Origin: Bacteroidaceae bacterium
GTDB taxonomy: Bacteria; Bacteroidota; Bacteroidia; Bacteroidales; Bacteroidaceae
Assembly: GCA_017651315.1 (NCBI GenBank)
Contig: JAGCDE010000005.1
Location: 1 to 64,000 of the forward strand
Direction: 5' to 3'
Length of the DNA: 64,000 bases
Shown here one piece after another: positions 63,297-64,000 of this stretch. The position numbers and the translations under genes are program-made. The notes beneath the pieces were generated by a model. It ran no database searches. It had not been told where the DNA came from and worked only from the letters and a program-made list of their open reading frames with translations. Position 1 is the first letter of the stretch, and the number at the start of each line of letters is the position of its first letter.

Positions 63297-64000
63297 ATGA
63301 AAAGGTGTCCGTTCCCGGTTCTGTTGGTGCTTCTGCTTGTAATGACCGCAGTGTCATGCCGCAAGGAGAGGAACAGGTTCGTATTGAACGGCATCTACTC
63401 TTCCGTCGGGAGCGCGGGTACCGACAGCATGATTCTCGTCACGGGAATAGACAGCCGTTTTGACAGGACCGATACGGTTTTTCCTGCCGGAGGCTCATTC
63501 ACATGGTCTTTCACTCCCGATACAATAACCCCTCTGTTGCTGGTTTTTCCCGACGGAACCTGTCAGGCCGTGTTTGCCGACAAAGGTCTTACTGCCCAGA
63601 TGACCATACCTGACAGCGGCAATATTGTGATAAGCGGAGGGTATTGCAATGATTCCTACCAGTCTTTCAAGGATAGGGTATATGAAGGGATGTCGCGTAG
63701 CCGGATTACAGAGTGTATAGACTCTTTCATCAAGGCGGATCCTTTCAGTGAAGTGACTCCCATGCTGATTTACGAATATTTGGTCATGAGGTATCACTTT
63801 GACCGGAAGGAGATAGAACCTCTTGTCAGGAAGATGAGCGGAAACATGCAGGACAGCCCTTTCCTCGTGAACCTTAAATCCGGATTTGGCAGTGAATCTA
63901 CCGGTAACAACTACATCTCCGCTTTCAACCTTATCGATACCTCAATGGTGAAGAAGCCTTTTACGGGTATCAGTGAGAACCAGCATCTGTTGGTCTGTAT
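63297..64000 (+). CDS. Lipoprotein, N-terminal part (cut by window end)
   Basis: An ATG at 63297, 14 bp after the typA stop, opens a frame still open at the window end (234 codons). It has a lipoprotein signal: VLLVLLLVMTAVSC, with the lipid cysteine at residue 21. The following sequence (NGIYSSVGSAGTDSMILVTG, FPAGGSFTWSFTPDTITPLL) resembles the DUF4369-like N-terminal domain of Bacteroidales thioredoxin-fold proteins. If so, a TlpA/AhpC-type domain should follow outside the window. The family call is tentative; the signal peptide is clear. Confidence 0.75.
   Translation, partial: MKRCPFPVLLVLLLVMTAVSCRKERNRFVLNGIYSSVGSAGTDSMILVTGIDSRFDRTDTVFPAGGSFTWSFTPDTITPLLLVFPDGTCQAVFADKGLTAQMTIPDSGNIVISGGYCNDSYQSFKDRVYEGMSRSRITECIDSFIKADPFSEVTPMLIYEYLVMRYHFDRKEIEPLVRKMSGNMQDSPFLVNLKSGFGSESTGNNYISAFNLIDTSMVKKPFTGISENQHLLVC

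Overview
The window looks like a chromosomal segment of a Bacteroidales bacterium (Bacteroidaceae/Prevotellaceae-like; I cannot name the species). Support comes from the gene families (TonB-plug/MG2 surface proteins, BspA-type leucine-rich repeats, M49 and M64 peptidases, DUF3098, the ftsX-DUF3098-uppP-truB-queA-folK order) and from Bacteroidota-type promoters (TTG, about 19-21 bp, TAnnTTTG) before several genes. No rRNA, tRNA, insertion sequence, phage or CRISPR array was recognised.

Layout. 1-9068, minus strand: a BlaI-type repressor and an M56 (BlaR1-like) membrane protease whose sensor end is a leucine-rich repeat domain, followed by a secreted 416-aa protein and two paralogous MG2/plug-like surface proteins. 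9281-10737, plus: metK behind a leader that folds like a SAM-II riboswitch. 10742-15558, minus: a second, much larger M56-LRR protein (1487 aa) with its own BlaI repressor. 15660-15749: a 90-bp inverted repeat. 15763-18327: two lipoproteins, an M49 peptidase and a nitroreductase-fold protein.

18335-35334, minus: a long chain of touching genes. Read in transcription order it starts with a methyltransferase, ftsX, DUF3098, uppP, truB, queA, folK and a 43-aa protein. It then enters a surface-glycan block: a cytidylyltransferase-PEP mutase fusion, a radical SAM-cytidylyltransferase fusion, phosphonopyruvate decarboxylase, flippase, LicD, a CDP-ribitol synthase-like fusion, a CDP-glycerol phosphotransferase-like protein, two glycosyltransferases and an EamA permease. 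Together these suggest a phosphonate-bearing, polyol-phosphate (teichoic-acid-like) glycan. This block is the most unusual content of the window.

35597-51684: miaB, a divergent CoA-transferase, a PIF1-like helicase, an ABC transporter with a YtrA-type regulator, a xyloglucan-type pair (GH31, GH74), RNase R and an M64 peptidase. 51718-58836: the four-step GDP-D-glycero-alpha-D-manno-heptose pathway, a glycosyltransferase, a YfhO-like membrane protein and a TarI/IspD-type cytidylyltransferase, so a second glycan-assembly region. 58850-64000: metG, rpsO, typA and the start of a lipoprotein.

A dispersed motif (AGAATCTGTTT and its complement) recurs in intergenic gaps, twice as a complete inverted repeat, and often touches stop codons. 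Coordinates are from reading by eye; family names rest on motifs I recognise, not on database searches.
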